Made by a program: the position numbers and the translations under genes. This document shows positions 24,237 to 33,236 of a stretch of 56,636 nucleotides of DNA, in pieces (within the stretch, counting starts at the first letter, position 1; each line of letters begins with the position of its first letter). Source of the DNA: an uncultured SAR86 cluster bacterium (GTDB lineage: Bacteria > Pseudomonadota > Gammaproteobacteria > Magnimaribacterales > Magnimaribacteraceae); the NCBI GenBank assembly GCA_902604855.1, contig CACLAF010000008.1, positions 1-56,636 on the forward strand, given 5' to 3'. The notes beneath the pieces were generated by a model, which saw only the letters and a program-made list of their open reading frames with translations, was not told where the DNA came from and did no database searches.

Positions 24237-25367
24237 TTACATAGCATCTAAGAACAATTTTTCCCACTCTTCCTGCGATGGAAGTCTTGGTGTTGTAGCA
24301 TTACTAGGATCAGTCATTGAATGAGCTACAAGTCCTGGAATCATTTCTTCTGTAACTCCCATCTCTTTCAAACCGCTAGGTAAACCGATAGCTTTATTCA
24401 GAATTTCAATCTCCTCAGCTAGATCATTAGATTTATCTTTTCCCATGGCACGCAATATTTTTGAGTACTTATTGCCAACATGATCTCTATTGAACCTCAA
24501 GATTGTGGGTAAGATAACACCATTTAATGTTCCGTGATGCAGTCTAAGTTCTTGGTCTGCACCAATTGCATGGCTCATAGAATGAACAGCGCCCAGTCCT
24601 TTTGAAAAAGCCATTGCTCCCTCAGTAGAGGCCATCATCATGTTCCATCTTGCTTCTTTATCTTGGCCATCTTTTACTGCCCTAATCAAGCTCTCTTCAC
24701 CAACAACCTTTTCAACTCCATCTAAACCTACCGCTTCGGCAGGTGGGTCTATAACTGGAGAAAGAATCGCTTCTATACAATGCGTTAAAGCATCCATTCC
24801 TGCCCCTGCCGTAAGAACAGGCGGCAATCCTAGGGTAAGCTCCGGATCACAGATTGCAGCATCAGGTCTTAAATGGTCACTAGCTAAAATAAGCTTTCTT
24901 CCATCATTCATGATAATCACTGCTCCAACCGATACTTCACTGCCAGTCCCTGAAGTTGTAGGTATAGCTATCATTGGCATAGTTTCATTGATTTTTCCTA
25001 CACCCCCTTCATTTACAGAATAATCTACAACATCTCCTTCATGATTAGCCATTAATGCAACTGCTTTAGCTAAATCCATACTTGAACCACCTCCAAAACC
25101 TATTACACCGTCACAATTGTTTTCTTTGTATGCTTTGAGAGCAATATTTACTGCCTCTTCAGTAGGATTAGCAGGAGTTTCTTCATAGAAAGTAGGAGAT
25201 AATTCATTTGAAAGAAGGCCCCTAATCTTATCGGACATCCCAATGGAGGCTAGGCCAGGATCAGTGCATATGAGTGGGTTTTTTACTCCAAGTTCTTGTA
25301 ATACTAAAGATATATTTTTTATTGATCCATTTTCAAAGTAAGGTTTGTTTAAATAATTTAGCTGCAT
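24237..25367 (-). CDS. Iron-containing (type III) alcohol dehydrogenase
   Basis: A 376-residue NAD(P)-dependent dehydrogenase. Visible: nucleotide-binding GVIGFGGGSSMDLAKA (residues 88-102), substrate region IPTTSGTGSEVS, and the metal ligands D192 and H196 (MDALTHCIEA), H262/H266 (VHSMSHAIG) and H277/H278 (LHHGTLNG). The start is the ATG at 25367, with GGAAG ahead; an in-frame codon 33 residues earlier would add a hydrophobic leader of no family character. The substrate alcohol or aldehyde is unknown. It is divergent from recX, with 71 bases between. Confidence 0.88.
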   Translation of the reverse strand: MQLNYLNKPYFENGSIKNISLVLQELGVKNPLICTDPGLASIGMSDKIRGLLSNELSPTFYEETPANPTEEAVNIALKAYKENNCDGVIGFGGGSSMDLAKAVALMANHEGDVVDYSVNEGGVGKINETMPMIAIPTTSGTGSEVSVGAVIIMNDGRKLILASDHLRPDAAICDPELTLGLPPVLTAGAGMDALTHCIEAILSPVIDPPAEAVGLDGVEKVVGEESLIRAVKDGQDKEARWNMMMASTEGAMAFSKGLGAVHSMSHAIGADQELRLHHGTLNGVILPTILRFNRDHVGNKYSKILRAMGKDKSNDLAEEIEILNKAIGLPSGLKEMGVTEEMIPGLVAHSMTDPSNATTPRLPSQEEWEKLFLDAM

Positions 25368-25438
25368 AATTTTCTTCCAAATAAAGAACATAATTCTATA
25401 TGTTTTTATATATTTAGAAAGAATATACTTAATGAGGA

Positions 25439-25900
25439 ATGAAAATTTTAGATCAACCAAAAACAATAAGATTAAAGATTATGGATTTTCTTTCAAGAAG
25501 AGAGCACTCCGCAAAAGAGATTTTTCAAAAACTTTCTTACAGAGTTGAATCTCAGGATATGTTGCTTCAAGTCATTGATGATTTAGTGGAGGATGGCTTA
25601 TTAAGTGATGAAAGATTTGCCGAAAGTTATTTTCATAGCAGAAAAAATAAAGGTTTTGGCCCTCTCAGAATAAAAAATGAACTTAGTCAACGAGGTATAA
25701 AAGAAAGTATTTTTGATTCTATTCAAAAAGATACTGATTGGACGGCATGTGCTTTGAAAGCTTTAAAAAAGAAAATGAATGGAAAAGATCTTATGGAATC
25801 AAAGGAAATTCTTAAATTAAAAAAATTCTTAAATTACCGAGGTTACGAATTTCAGGATATAGACAAAGCTTTTTCAGAATTCAATAAGGAAAAAATATAA
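25439..25900 (+). CDS. recX: Regulatory protein RecX
   Basis: A 153-residue helical-repeat protein that inhibits RecA filaments. The pattern IMDFLSRREHSAKEIFQKL, then LVEDGLLSDERFAESYFHSR and GFGPLRIKNELSQRGI, is the RecX signature. recX usually follows recA; here recA is not in the window and recX stands alone before dnaX. It is separated from dnaX by 37 bases. Confidence 0.88.
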   Translation: MKILDQPKTIRLKIMDFLSRREHSAKEIFQKLSYRVESQDMLLQVIDDLVEDGLLSDERFAESYFHSRKNKGFGPLRIKNELSQRGIKESIFDSIQKDTDWTACALKALKKKMNGKDLMESKEILKLKKFLNYRGYEFQDIDKAFSEFNKEKI

Positions 25901-25937
25901 AACTTCTTATTACTTAAACTATACTAATGAAGACAAC

Positions 25938-27566
25938 ATGAGTTACCAAGTTTTAGCTAGAAAATGGAGACCCAATGATTTTTCAGAAGTCGTCGGGCAA
26001 GAACATGTTGTTCAGGCCCTATCTAACAGTTTAGATAATCAAATGGTTCATCAGGCATTTGTTTTAAGCGGTACCAGAGGTGTTGGAAAAACTACCATTG
26101 CAAGGATATTAGCTAAGAGTCTCAATTGTGAAGAAGGACTAGATTCTAAACCTTGCGGAAAATGCCCAACGTGCTTATCAATTGCTGATGGAAGTTTTAT
26201 GGATTTCCAGGAAATAGATGCTGCATCAAGTAGAGGAGTTGATGATACTAAACAACTTTTAGAAACCGTTATGCATATGCCTAGTTCTTCAAGATATAAA
26301 GTATACCTGTTAGACGAAGTGCATATGCTTTCAACTCAAAGTTTTAACATGCTACTTAAAACTTTAGAAGAGCCACCTGAGCATGTTATTTTTATTTTAG
26401 CTACTACCTTACCTGAGAAAATCCCTGCTACTGTTCTTTCAAGATGCTTGCAATTTAATCTTAAAAATCTCACTAACAAACAATTAATAGACCGACTCTC
26501 TTATATTTTGAAAAAAGAGGACATCGAATTTGATATGAACGCTATAGAGCAAATAGCTAGAGCAGGAAGAGGAAGTTTGAGAGATTCTCTAACAATTACC
26601 GATCAAGCCATTGCTTTTTGTGAAGGTAAGCTTTCTGATGAAGCTGTAGCTAATATGTTAGGTACACTTCCTTCAGACAATGTACTCAAATTGATCAACA
26701 ATATTGCACAAAGGGATCCAAAGTCTTTATTGAATAATCTAAATGAAATCAACCAATTAAGTATTGATTATTTTAGGTTGATGGACTTAATTTTAGAAAA
26801 CCTACAATTACTATCTTTCGCCAAAGTTTCTGAAGATATTCTTGATGAAATTGATCTCAATAAAGCGGAAGCATTGAAATTGATGGAGCTTCTTTCTGAA
26901 GAGGATCTCCAAATGTTATATCAAATAGGACTAATTGCTAAACGTGATATGGAATTAGCTCCAAGCTTGTCTGGTGGTTTCGATATGGCTCTTCTCAGAA
27001 TGGTCTCTTTTATTCCAAATGAAATGGAGGAAGTTAAAAAAAAAGTTGAGTCATTGGAATTAGAAAATAAAACTGATACTTTTTCAAAAATAAGTAAGAC
27101 TGAAAATTCTGATTTAAAAGAAGAAAAAGAAGAAATAAATCAAGATATTGAAGTAAAGAATTTTCAAAAAATAGATATCAGTTCAACAGATTGGAAGAGA
27201 GTGTTTGATCAATTAAAACTCGATCCGGGCACTAAGCAATTAGCTTCTCATTGTTCCTTTATCAAGTCTGATGAAACGGTAATTTATTTATCTATGCCTA
27301 GTGAAAAACTGAGTGTTTTTAGTGGAAAGCATAGAAAACAACTTCAAGATGCTCTTTCTTCTCACTATAACACTCAATGTAACTTATTTTTAGAGGAGGG
27401 AGAGTACTCAGAGGAATCTCCAAATCAGATTAAGGAAGAAGAAAAAAGAAAAGAATTAAAACAGGCTCAACGAGAAATTGAGCAAGATCCTAATGTTCAA
27501 AGTTTAGTTGAAGCTTTTGGAGCCAAGGTGGTTGAGTCGTCAATAGAACCTAGAACAGAAAAGTGA
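25938..27566 (+). CDS. dnaX: DNA polymerase III gamma/tau subunit
   Basis: AAA+ clamp-loader subunit of the replicative polymerase. 542 residues: Walker A G45-TRGVGK-T52, zinc cysteines C64, C73, C76, C79, Walker B LLDEVH (D126, E127), sensor/arginine-finger motif SRC (168-170), and the collar domain ending at GGFDMALLRMVSFIP (about residue 360). After a charged linker comes the tau-specific C-terminal domain (DWKRVFDQLKLDPGT, then QDPNVQSLVEAFGAKVV) that contacts the polymerase alpha subunit. An A9 tract preceded by GGAGG sits right after the collar domain (27026-27049) and may produce a short gamma form. recR follows with a four-base overlap. Confidence 0.95.
   Translation: MSYQVLARKWRPNDFSEVVGQEHVVQALSNSLDNQMVHQAFVLSGTRGVGKTTIARILAKSLNCEEGLDSKPCGKCPTCLSIADGSFMDFQEIDAASSRGVDDTKQLLETVMHMPSSSRYKVYLLDEVHMLSTQSFNMLLKTLEEPPEHVIFILATTLPEKIPATVLSRCLQFNLKNLTNKQLIDRLSYILKKEDIEFDMNAIEQIARAGRGSLRDSLTITDQAIAFCEGKLSDEAVANMLGTLPSDNVLKLINNIAQRDPKSLLNNLNEINQLSIDYFRLMDLILENLQLLSFAKVSEDILDEIDLNKAEALKLMELLSEEDLQMLYQIGLIAKRDMELAPSLSGGFDMALLRMVSFIPNEMEEVKKKVESLELENKTDTFSKISKTENSDLKEEKEEINQDIEVKNFQKIDISSTDWKRVFDQLKLDPGTKQLASHCSFIKSDETVIYLSMPSEKLSVFSGKHRKQLQDALSSHYNTQCNLFLEEGEYSEESPNQIKEEEKRKELKQAQREIEQDPNVQSLVEAFGAKVVESSIEPRTEK
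27026..27049 (+). promoter_or_regulatory. Candidate programmed frameshift/slippage site in dnaX
   Basis: GGAGG at 27026-27030, then nine A at 27036-27044 read as three Lys codons (367-369), then in the -1 frame AGT and an immediate TGA (27047-27049). The product would be 370 residues and end exactly after the collar domain. E. coli dnaX has the same kind of parts (upstream SD-like element, A-rich slippery run, quick -1 stop). No stable downstream hairpin is visible, so slippage by RNA polymerase on A9 is an alternative. Confidence 0.5.
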
Positions 27567-28177
27567 GTAAAGTTAGCCCTCTAGTAGATAGCTTAATAGA
27601 GGCATTTCAGTGCTTGCCCGGCGTAGGCCCTAAGTCAGCACAGAGGATGGTTCTTCATCTTCTTGAAAGAAATAAGAATGCTGGCTTAATATTAGCGAAT
27701 ACGCTCAGTAATGCCTTGGAAAGTGTGGGTAAATGTTCTAATTGCAGAATATTTACTGAAGATGAGATTTGCCAAATTTGTTCAAATGAAAAACGCAACA
27801 AGAAGCAAATATGTGTCGTTGAATCTGTTTCAGACGTATTTGCAATTGAGAAGAGTAACCAATTTACAGGTCAATATTTCATATTGCATGGGCATCTCTC
27901 ACCGATTGACGATATTGGTCCTGAAGAGCTTGGACTTGAAAAACTATTTACAAGAGCTAGGGAAGAGGGGATAGAAGAAATTATTTTAGCTACCAATTCA
28001 ACCCTAGAAGGAGAAACAACATCTCATTTCATTTATGACAAAATCAAGACTATAGAGAATCTTAAGGTTACAAAATTAGCTAGGGGTGTTCCTTTAGGAG
28101 GAGAATTAGAGTATGTTGATAGAGGAACTATAATGCATGCGTTTAGTGGAAGACAAAACATACGAATTGAAGATTAA
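27563..28177 (+). CDS. recR: Recombination protein RecR
   Basis: A 204-residue component of the RecFOR pathway that loads RecA on gapped DNA. Helix-hairpin-helix near the start (FQCLPGVGPKSAQRMVLHLL), four-cysteine zinc finger C58, C61, C70, C73 (CSNCRIFTEDEICQIC), and a Toprim domain (ICVVESVSDVFAIE, then LATNSTLEGETTS). The start is GTG overlapping the dnaX TGA (GTGA). In many proteobacteria ybaB/ebfC lies between dnaX and recR; it is absent here. Confidence 0.94.
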   Translation: MSKVSPLVDSLIEAFQCLPGVGPKSAQRMVLHLLERNKNAGLILANTLSNALESVGKCSNCRIFTEDEICQICSNEKRNKKQICVVESVSDVFAIEKSNQFTGQYFILHGHLSPIDDIGPEELGLEKLFTRAREEGIEEIILATNSTLEGETTSHFIYDKIKTIENLKVTKLARGVPLGGELEYVDRGTIMHAFSGRQNIRIED

Positions 28178-28585
28178 ATGAAGGTTTTCTTTGGTCTTCT
28201 TTTTACAACACTAGTAAATTTTACTTGTGGACTTGCAGGTTTTTACATAGCGAGTAATTTCTTAATTTCTTTTGTTCCTCAACATCAACATACTGTTAGC
28301 ACTTATGACTTTTTATGGAGTTTCCTTCTGAAATTTACGGTTATTATGATTTTAACTTGGATAATGTACAGAGTGATGTCTACGTTAGATACACCAAAAA
28401 AAAGAATATTATTTATTTTTCTTCTGGGAAGTTCTTTTTCTATTTATAACGAAGTTGATATTTTTTGGTCTAATAATTCGTTAACTTGGAGTTTGATAAT
28501 GATTACTGGTGAATCGATAAATTGGCTGATATCAGGCTACTTATTATCAAAGTTTGTAAAGCCAAAACATTTAGGTGCTTTTTAA
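28178..28585 (+). CDS. Hypothetical integral membrane protein
   Basis: A 135-residue protein with four predicted transmembrane helices (about residues 4-30, 45-63, 70-86 and 105-127), starting at the base after the recR stop codon (TAAATG). Most of it is hydrophobic, with a short basic C-terminus. I do not recognise the family. The lack of any gap makes co-transcription with recR likely. Confidence 0.65.
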   Translation: MKVFFGLLFTTLVNFTCGLAGFYIASNFLISFVPQHQHTVSTYDFLWSFLLKFTVIMILTWIMYRVMSTLDTPKKRILFIFLLGSSFSIYNEVDIFWSNNSLTWSLIMITGESINWLISGYLLSKFVKPKHLGAF

Positions 28586-28677
28586 AAGAAATAGCTAAGT
28601 CACTTCGTTCTTGAAATAAATATTTATGTTTTTTATTTACTCAGCAGTATTATACGTAGCAAAAATCTATAAAAAAC

Positions 28678-29247
28678 ATGAGTATTAAATCTGATAGGTG
28701 GATCAAGGAAATGGCAATTAATCACGAAATGATTAAGCCTTTCGAATTAGAACAAGTACGGCTCGGAAAAAATGAGGAGAAATTAATCTCTTATGGTACT
28801 TCTTCATATGGCTATGACGTTAGATGTTCAGATGAATTTAAGGTCTTTACCAATATTAATTCTGCTACCGTTGATCCAAAGAGGTTCGACGAGGATAGTT
28901 TTGTTGATGTTCAAAGTGAGGTTTGTGTAATTCCACCTAATTCATTTGCGCTTGCTAGTACTATTGAATATTTCAAAATCCCTAGAAATGTTTTAACTAT
29001 TTGTTTGGGAAAATCTACCTATGCAAGGTGTGGAATTATAGTGAACGTAACTCCTTTAGAACCAGAATGGGAAGGTCATGTAACCTTGGAGTTTTCCAAT
29101 ACCACTAGCCTGCCTGCTAAAATTTATGCCAATGAAGGCGTGGCTCAGATGCTATTTTTAGAATCTGATGAAGAATGCGAAGTCAGTTATAAAGATAGAG
29201 GTGGCAAATATCAAGGCCAAAGAGGCGTAACCCTTCCTAAGGCCTAA
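28678..29247 (+). CDS. dcd: dCTP deaminase
   Basis: Deaminates dCTP to dUTP for thymidylate synthesis. 189 residues, normal for the family. Motifs: [67 protein letters not shown] (catalytic Glu region), and [12 protein letters not shown] at the end. A possible promoter lies in the 92-base gap upstream, but no clear -35/-10 pair is visible. The 3' end overlaps the convergent DUF3108 gene by four bases. Confidence 0.94.
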   Translation: MSIKSDRWIKEMAINHEMIKPFELEQVRLGKNEEKLISYGTSSYGYDVRCSDEFKVFTNINSATVDPKRFDEDSFVDVQSEVCVIPPNSFALASTIEYFKIPRNVLTICLGKSTYARCGIIVNVTPLEPEWEGHVTLEFSNTTSLPAKIYANEGVAQMLFLESDEECEVSYKDRGGKYQGQRGVTLPKA

Positions 29248-29939
29248 CCTATCTCCTGAAAGTCTTTAATCTTTATTTCAACTTCTCTATCATTCTTGTC
29301 ATAAATTTTAATGACTGAGTAATCTAAATCAGGTGCTAGCCAAAATACTTGTGATCGATCACTTTCGTCATTAAATTTTCTAGAAACTTTATAAGCCTCA
29401 TAGGTGCCAAAAGAAGTTTCGATAGATTCTTTATCTTTTTTTACACTGTAAACTCTATTTTTGATGGCACCTTTCCAATAAACAATATAAGAAATCTCAT
29501 CAGGAATATTTTCTTCACCAAACTCTCTAAAGTCTAGACGTAATTGCAATGATGCTGAACTAGGGCCTAATACGTTATCTTGGAGAACAATAATTCCTTG
29601 ATCTTTATTTTCAATAAATGAAACTTCATCTTTATTCCAATCAAATTCAGCCGAAGCCTTATACCTTCTGAATAATATCCTTTGATTAAATTTATAGCTT
29701 AGAGGTTTAATTTGATTATCAATAAGTTCAAAAACCTCAGATTCCTCCCTTCTGACTATTGAACCCCCATCCAATAAAGATGTTAACTTCCAATAGCCAT
29801 TATCTAACTTGATCATCTCAACCTGCATTTCTCCCACATTACTTTCTAAAGTAGCGCGAGAAGGTTTGATTTCTTCTGCAGCAGTTAATATTTGCATTGA
29901 TGCAGCAATTATTAATACAAAGGAGTGTATTGTTTTCAT
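29244..29939 (-). CDS. DUF3108 domain protein, exported
   Basis: A 231-residue protein with a signal peptide ([20 protein letters not shown]). The mature chain is beta-rich with the DUF3108 pattern: [40 protein letters not shown], and [13 protein letters not shown]. Function unknown; members are often beside purN/purM in gammaproteobacteria. It lies three bases after purN, at the end of the purM-purN operon. Confidence 0.85.
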   Translation of the reverse strand: MKTIHSFVLIIAASMQILTAAEEIKPSRATLESNVGEMQVEMIKLDNGYWKLTSLLDGGSIVRREESEVFELIDNQIKPLSYKFNQRILFRRYKASAEFDWNKDEVSFIENKDQGIIVLQDNVLGPSSASLQLRLDFREFGEENIPDEISYIVYWKGAIKNRVYSVKKDKESIETSFGTYEAYKVSRKFNDESDRSQVFWLAPDLDYSVIKIYDKNDREVEIKIKDFQEIG

Positions 29940-29942
29940 TAT

Positions 29943-30548
29943 CTATACTTTTTTAATTATTTCCCCATCGGACAAAAAGATTTTTTTATTTGCTATTTGA
30001 TGAATAACCCGTGGATAAAGCTCGTGCTCTAATTCATGGATAGCTCTTTGCAGTTCATCTATATCTTTTGTTTCTACTTTTAAACTCGATTGGGCACATA
30101 TTGGCCCTCCATCTAACGTATTGTCAACAAAATGAACTGTAACGCCATGATATTCTTCACTATTTTCCAATACTCTTTTATGAGTATCTAGGCCTTTGTA
30201 TTTAGGTAATAAAGAGGGATGTATATTTATTAACTTACCTAAGTATCTATTCACAAATACAGGACTAAGAATTCTCATAAATCCTGCCAGAACAACTAAA
30301 TCAGGTTTATATTTTTCAAGAGTTTCTATTAATTCCCTATCAAAGTCCTCTCTAGAAGGATAATTAGTATGGTCTAAAAAAATATTATCAATATTCGCTT
30401 TGGAAGCTCTCTTTAATCCATATGCATCTTTTTTATTGCTTAAAACGCAACACAATTCAATAGTTTCGTCTGATTGGAATTTATCAATTATAGCCTGTAA
30501 ATTAGAACCACCGCCCGATATAAGGACAGCTACTTTAAACTTACTCAT
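29943..30548 (-). CDS. purN: Phosphoribosylglycinamide formyltransferase (PurN)
   Basis: Transfers a formyl group from 10-formyl-tetrahydrofolate to glycinamide ribonucleotide, step three of purine synthesis. 201 residues. Motifs: VLISGGGSNLQAIID (phosphate loop), VLAGFMRILSPVFV, the catalytic segment INIHPSLLPKYKGLDTHKR, and VHFVDNTLDGGPICAQ with the catalytic Asp. It follows purM by five bases. Confidence 0.94.
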   Translation of the reverse strand: MSKFKVAVLISGGGSNLQAIIDKFQSDETIELCCVLSNKKDAYGLKRASKANIDNIFLDHTNYPSREDFDRELIETLEKYKPDLVVLAGFMRILSPVFVNRYLGKLINIHPSLLPKYKGLDTHKRVLENSEEYHGVTVHFVDNTLDGGPICAQSSLKVETKDIDELQRAIHELEHELYPRVIHQIANKKIFLSDGEIIKKV

Positions 30549-30553
30549 TAAAT

Positions 30554-31612
30554 TTAGACATATAAGACTTGCGATTCGTTCGGTTCTTTTTCTTGAACTT
30601 TTCCAATGGTTTTTGCAAATAAAGATTGATTCAGGGCACCTAAAACATTCTCTTCATTTGATTTATTTACAGAGATTATCAAACCTACACCACAATTAAA
30701 TGTATTAACTAGATTTTCTTTAGGTATACCAGTCGTTTCCATTAGCCATTTGAAATATTTCCCAGAAGGCCAATCATCAAAGTCATGCTGAATGATAGCC
30801 TTTTGATTTTCCCCAAGCATCCGTGGAATATTCTCATCGAATCCACCTCCTGTTATGTGTGCGATGGCATTGATCCTTGTTATTTTTTTCAAAGCTAAGA
30901 TTTCATTTACGTACACGTGAGTTGGTTTTAGAAGTATGTTCCCTAGTTTTTCACGACCAATTTTTTTTTCTAGATCAATATCAAAGTCATTTATAACCTT
31001 ACGGATTAAGGAAAACCCATTAGAGTGAAATCCAGAAGATTCTATCCCAATTAATATGTCATCATTTTTAGGACCTTCTATACCTAGAATTTCGGTTTCC
31101 TCAACAACACCTAGTGCAAACCCTGCAAGGTCAAAACTATTTTCAGGAAAGGCACCGGGATGCTCCGCTGTTTCACCGCCTACCAAGGAACAATTTGCAA
31201 GCTCACAACCTTTTGCAATCCCTTTGATGACATTTGCAGCTGTTTCAACTTTCAGCTTATCAGTTACATAGTAATCCAAAAATACTAGTGGCTCGGCACC
31301 GCAAACTATTAAATCATTGACACACATTGCAACAAGATCAATCCCAATAGTATCAAAGTTATTTAATTCCTTTGCTATCTCAATCTTTGTTCCTACACCG
31401 TCTGTACAGGTAACTAAGATGGGATTCTTTATATGTTTTGGTATTCTACTTAGAGCTGAAAATGAACCAAGACCACTCAAGATTTCAGGTCTTTTTGTTT
31501 TTTCTACAAAAGGCTTTATCTTGTCTACAAGAGCATACCCAGCTTCAACATCGACACCAGATTGTCTGTAGCTCAATTCTTTATGATTTTGTTCTTTATC
31601 GTCTGTAGTCAT
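30554..31612 (-). CDS. purM: Phosphoribosylformylglycinamidine cyclo-ligase (PurM)
   Basis: ATP-dependent ring closure to aminoimidazole ribonucleotide, step five of purine synthesis. 352 residues. Motifs: YRQSGVDVEAGYALVDKI, VTCTDGVGTKIEIAK (ATP-binding), DLVAMCVNDLIVCGAEPLVF, LVGGETAEHPG, and HITGGGFDENIPRML. It opens the leftward purM-purN-DUF3108 operon and is divergent from the DUF2066 gene (64-base gap). Confidence 0.95.
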   Translation of the reverse strand: MTTDDKEQNHKELSYRQSGVDVEAGYALVDKIKPFVEKTKRPEILSGLGSFSALSRIPKHIKNPILVTCTDGVGTKIEIAKELNNFDTIGIDLVAMCVNDLIVCGAEPLVFLDYYVTDKLKVETAANVIKGIAKGCELANCSLVGGETAEHPGAFPENSFDLAGFALGVVEETEILGIEGPKNDDILIGIESSGFHSNGFSLIRKVINDFDIDLEKKIGREKLGNILLKPTHVYVNEILALKKITRINAIAHITGGGFDENIPRMLGENQKAIIQHDFDDWPSGKYFKWLMETTGIPKENLVNTFNCGVGLIISVNKSNEENVLGALNQSLFAKTIGKVQEKEPNESQVLYV

Positions 31613-31676
31613 CGACTTAGATTAAATTTTGTTTTATTTTATCAACCTTGGGTAAATACTTCTGAATTAATTAAAG

Positions 31677-32687
31677 ATGTTACAAAAATTTCTTTTCTGC
31701 ATTGCATTTTTGCACTTGACAGGCTTTGTTTCTTCCCAGGAAATATTCAGCTTAAAAAAGTCATACGATTCACAAGTTTTTATAGAAGGAACAGATCAGG
31801 TTTCAATTAAACAAGGCATGCAACTTGCTTTATCATCATTATTAGTGAACCTCAGCGGAAATTCAAAAATAGTAGATGAAAAATCTATAAGGATAATGAT
31901 GGAAGGTCCAGAAAAATACGTAACTCAATATAAATTAGGCTCGGCAGATAAAAAAATTTATGCAAGTTTTATTTTTGCAGGAGACCCAATTAGATCCTAT
32001 CTTTCAGAAAACGAATTACCCCTTTGGCTGTCTAATAACAATTTAATTTTGTCTTATCTCCCATGTAAAGAAGAAAGCGATACCATTAAATCAGAAGAAG
32101 AGAATGAGAAATGTAATCAATTAGAGGAAACATTGAATGATATATCTAGTAGGAGAAATTCTATAATTGCTAATCCATTAATGGATTTAAAAGATATCAA
32201 TTATTTAGAATCTTTAGGATCAATATCAATAGAGAGATTCATGAAAAGAATATCCAGAAGATATAAAGTGGGTTCCTGGTTATTATGTTTGATCAAAGAT
32301 GAATTTGGTCTTTTGCTAGATAATCCTAAATGTCTCTCGTCTATGGGGAAACAGTCCTCTCCATCTGAAGTCCTCAATGATTTATTGGATAAAGTTAATT
32401 CAAAAAAATCTCTAGTCGTAGACAAAAATATTAAAAATAAAACCTCTATTAGGGTAATTGGTATAACTAATCTTAAAAATTTAGAAAATGTTTTGAATAA
32501 CTTGAAATCGCAAGTGCTTGTATACGGAGTTACTTTAAAAAAAGTTGAAGGAGATACTTTGGATATTTTACTTTCACATTTTGGCAAAACAGAGGATCTC
32601 AAAAACTTACTAAATATCAATGACGATTTTAAAGGAATAGATAATAGTTCTGTGAAAGTGGTTTCTTACAAATATAATAATAGTTAA
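31677..32687 (+). CDS. DUF2066 protein, exported
   Basis: A 336-residue protein with a signal peptide (MLQKFLFCIAFLHLTGFVSS). The mature part starts with a VFIEGTDQVSIKQGMQLALS segment and follows the DUF2066 pattern. The function is unknown, but the family is usually found between purM and hda in gammaproteobacteria, exactly as here. It starts a rightward operon with the phosphatidyltransferase gene (three-base gap) and hda. Confidence 0.83.
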   Translation: MLQKFLFCIAFLHLTGFVSSQEIFSLKKSYDSQVFIEGTDQVSIKQGMQLALSSLLVNLSGNSKIVDEKSIRIMMEGPEKYVTQYKLGSADKKIYASFIFAGDPIRSYLSENELPLWLSNNNLILSYLPCKEESDTIKSEEENEKCNQLEETLNDISSRRNSIIANPLMDLKDINYLESLGSISIERFMKRISRRYKVGSWLLCLIKDEFGLLLDNPKCLSSMGKQSSPSEVLNDLLDKVNSKKSLVVDKNIKNKTSIRVIGITNLKNLENVLNNLKSQVLVYGVTLKKVEGDTLDILLSHFGKTEDLKNLLNINDDFKGIDNSSVKVVSYKYNNS

Positions 32688-32690
32688 ATC

Positions 32691-33236
32691 ATGTTATCTG
32701 CTATCCCAAACATCATCACGTCTTTGCGATTTATTTTGGTTGTGCCAATAAGCTTTTGTATTTATCAAGGCAATGATCTTTTGGCTTTGATTCTTTTTAT
32801 TGTAGCCGGTCTATCTGATGGTATAGATGGGTATTTAGCACGAAAATTTAATTGGCAAAGTGACTTTGGCCAATTTGCTGATCCTTTAGCTGATAAATGT
32901 CTGATCATGGCAACACTTTTAGCATTAGCCTTTTCAGATAAACTTCCTTTGTGGTTTGTCTATATAATCATTTTAAGAGATGGAATTGTATTGATAGGAG
33001 CAATGCTTCACCTTCTTCTTTTTAATAATAAACAAGCTCTTTCTAATAGATGGGGAAAACATTACACAGGATGGACAATAGCATTATTTATTATTCTTCT
33101 AATTCAATCTGCTTTTCAAATTTTACCTTTTTACTTTGTATGGATAGCTATGACTGGGGTGATAATTTTCACTTTCTTAAGTCTTTTTAATTACTTTAAG
33201 AGTGAAGGGAAATTAATTTTTGAACAATTTTTATGA
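32691..33236 (+). CDS. CDP-alcohol phosphatidyltransferase family protein (PgsA-like)
   Basis: A 181-residue integral membrane enzyme that transfers a phosphatidyl group from CDP-diacylglycerol to an alcohol. The signature D-G-x2-A-R-x8-G-x3-D-x3-D is intact in DGIDGYLARKF and DFGQFADPLADK. IPNIITSLRFILVVPISF at the start is typical of PgsA-type phosphatidylglycerol-phosphate synthases, the most likely function, though cardiolipin or other head groups cannot be excluded. Its end overlaps the hda start by four bases (ATGA). Confidence 0.86.
   Translation: MLSAIPNIITSLRFILVVPISFCIYQGNDLLALILFIVAGLSDGIDGYLARKFNWQSDFGQFADPLADKCLIMATLLALAFSDKLPLWFVYIIILRDGIVLIGAMLHLLLFNNKQALSNRWGKHYTGWTIALFIILLIQSAFQILPFYFVWIAMTGVIIFTFLSLFNYFKSEGKLIFEQFL

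Noticed and set aside
30961-30969. A9 run in purM (minus strand) as a frameshift site
   Set aside because: It encodes Glu-Lys-Lys-Ile inside an essential enzyme, with no upstream SD-like element noted; likely a chance run.
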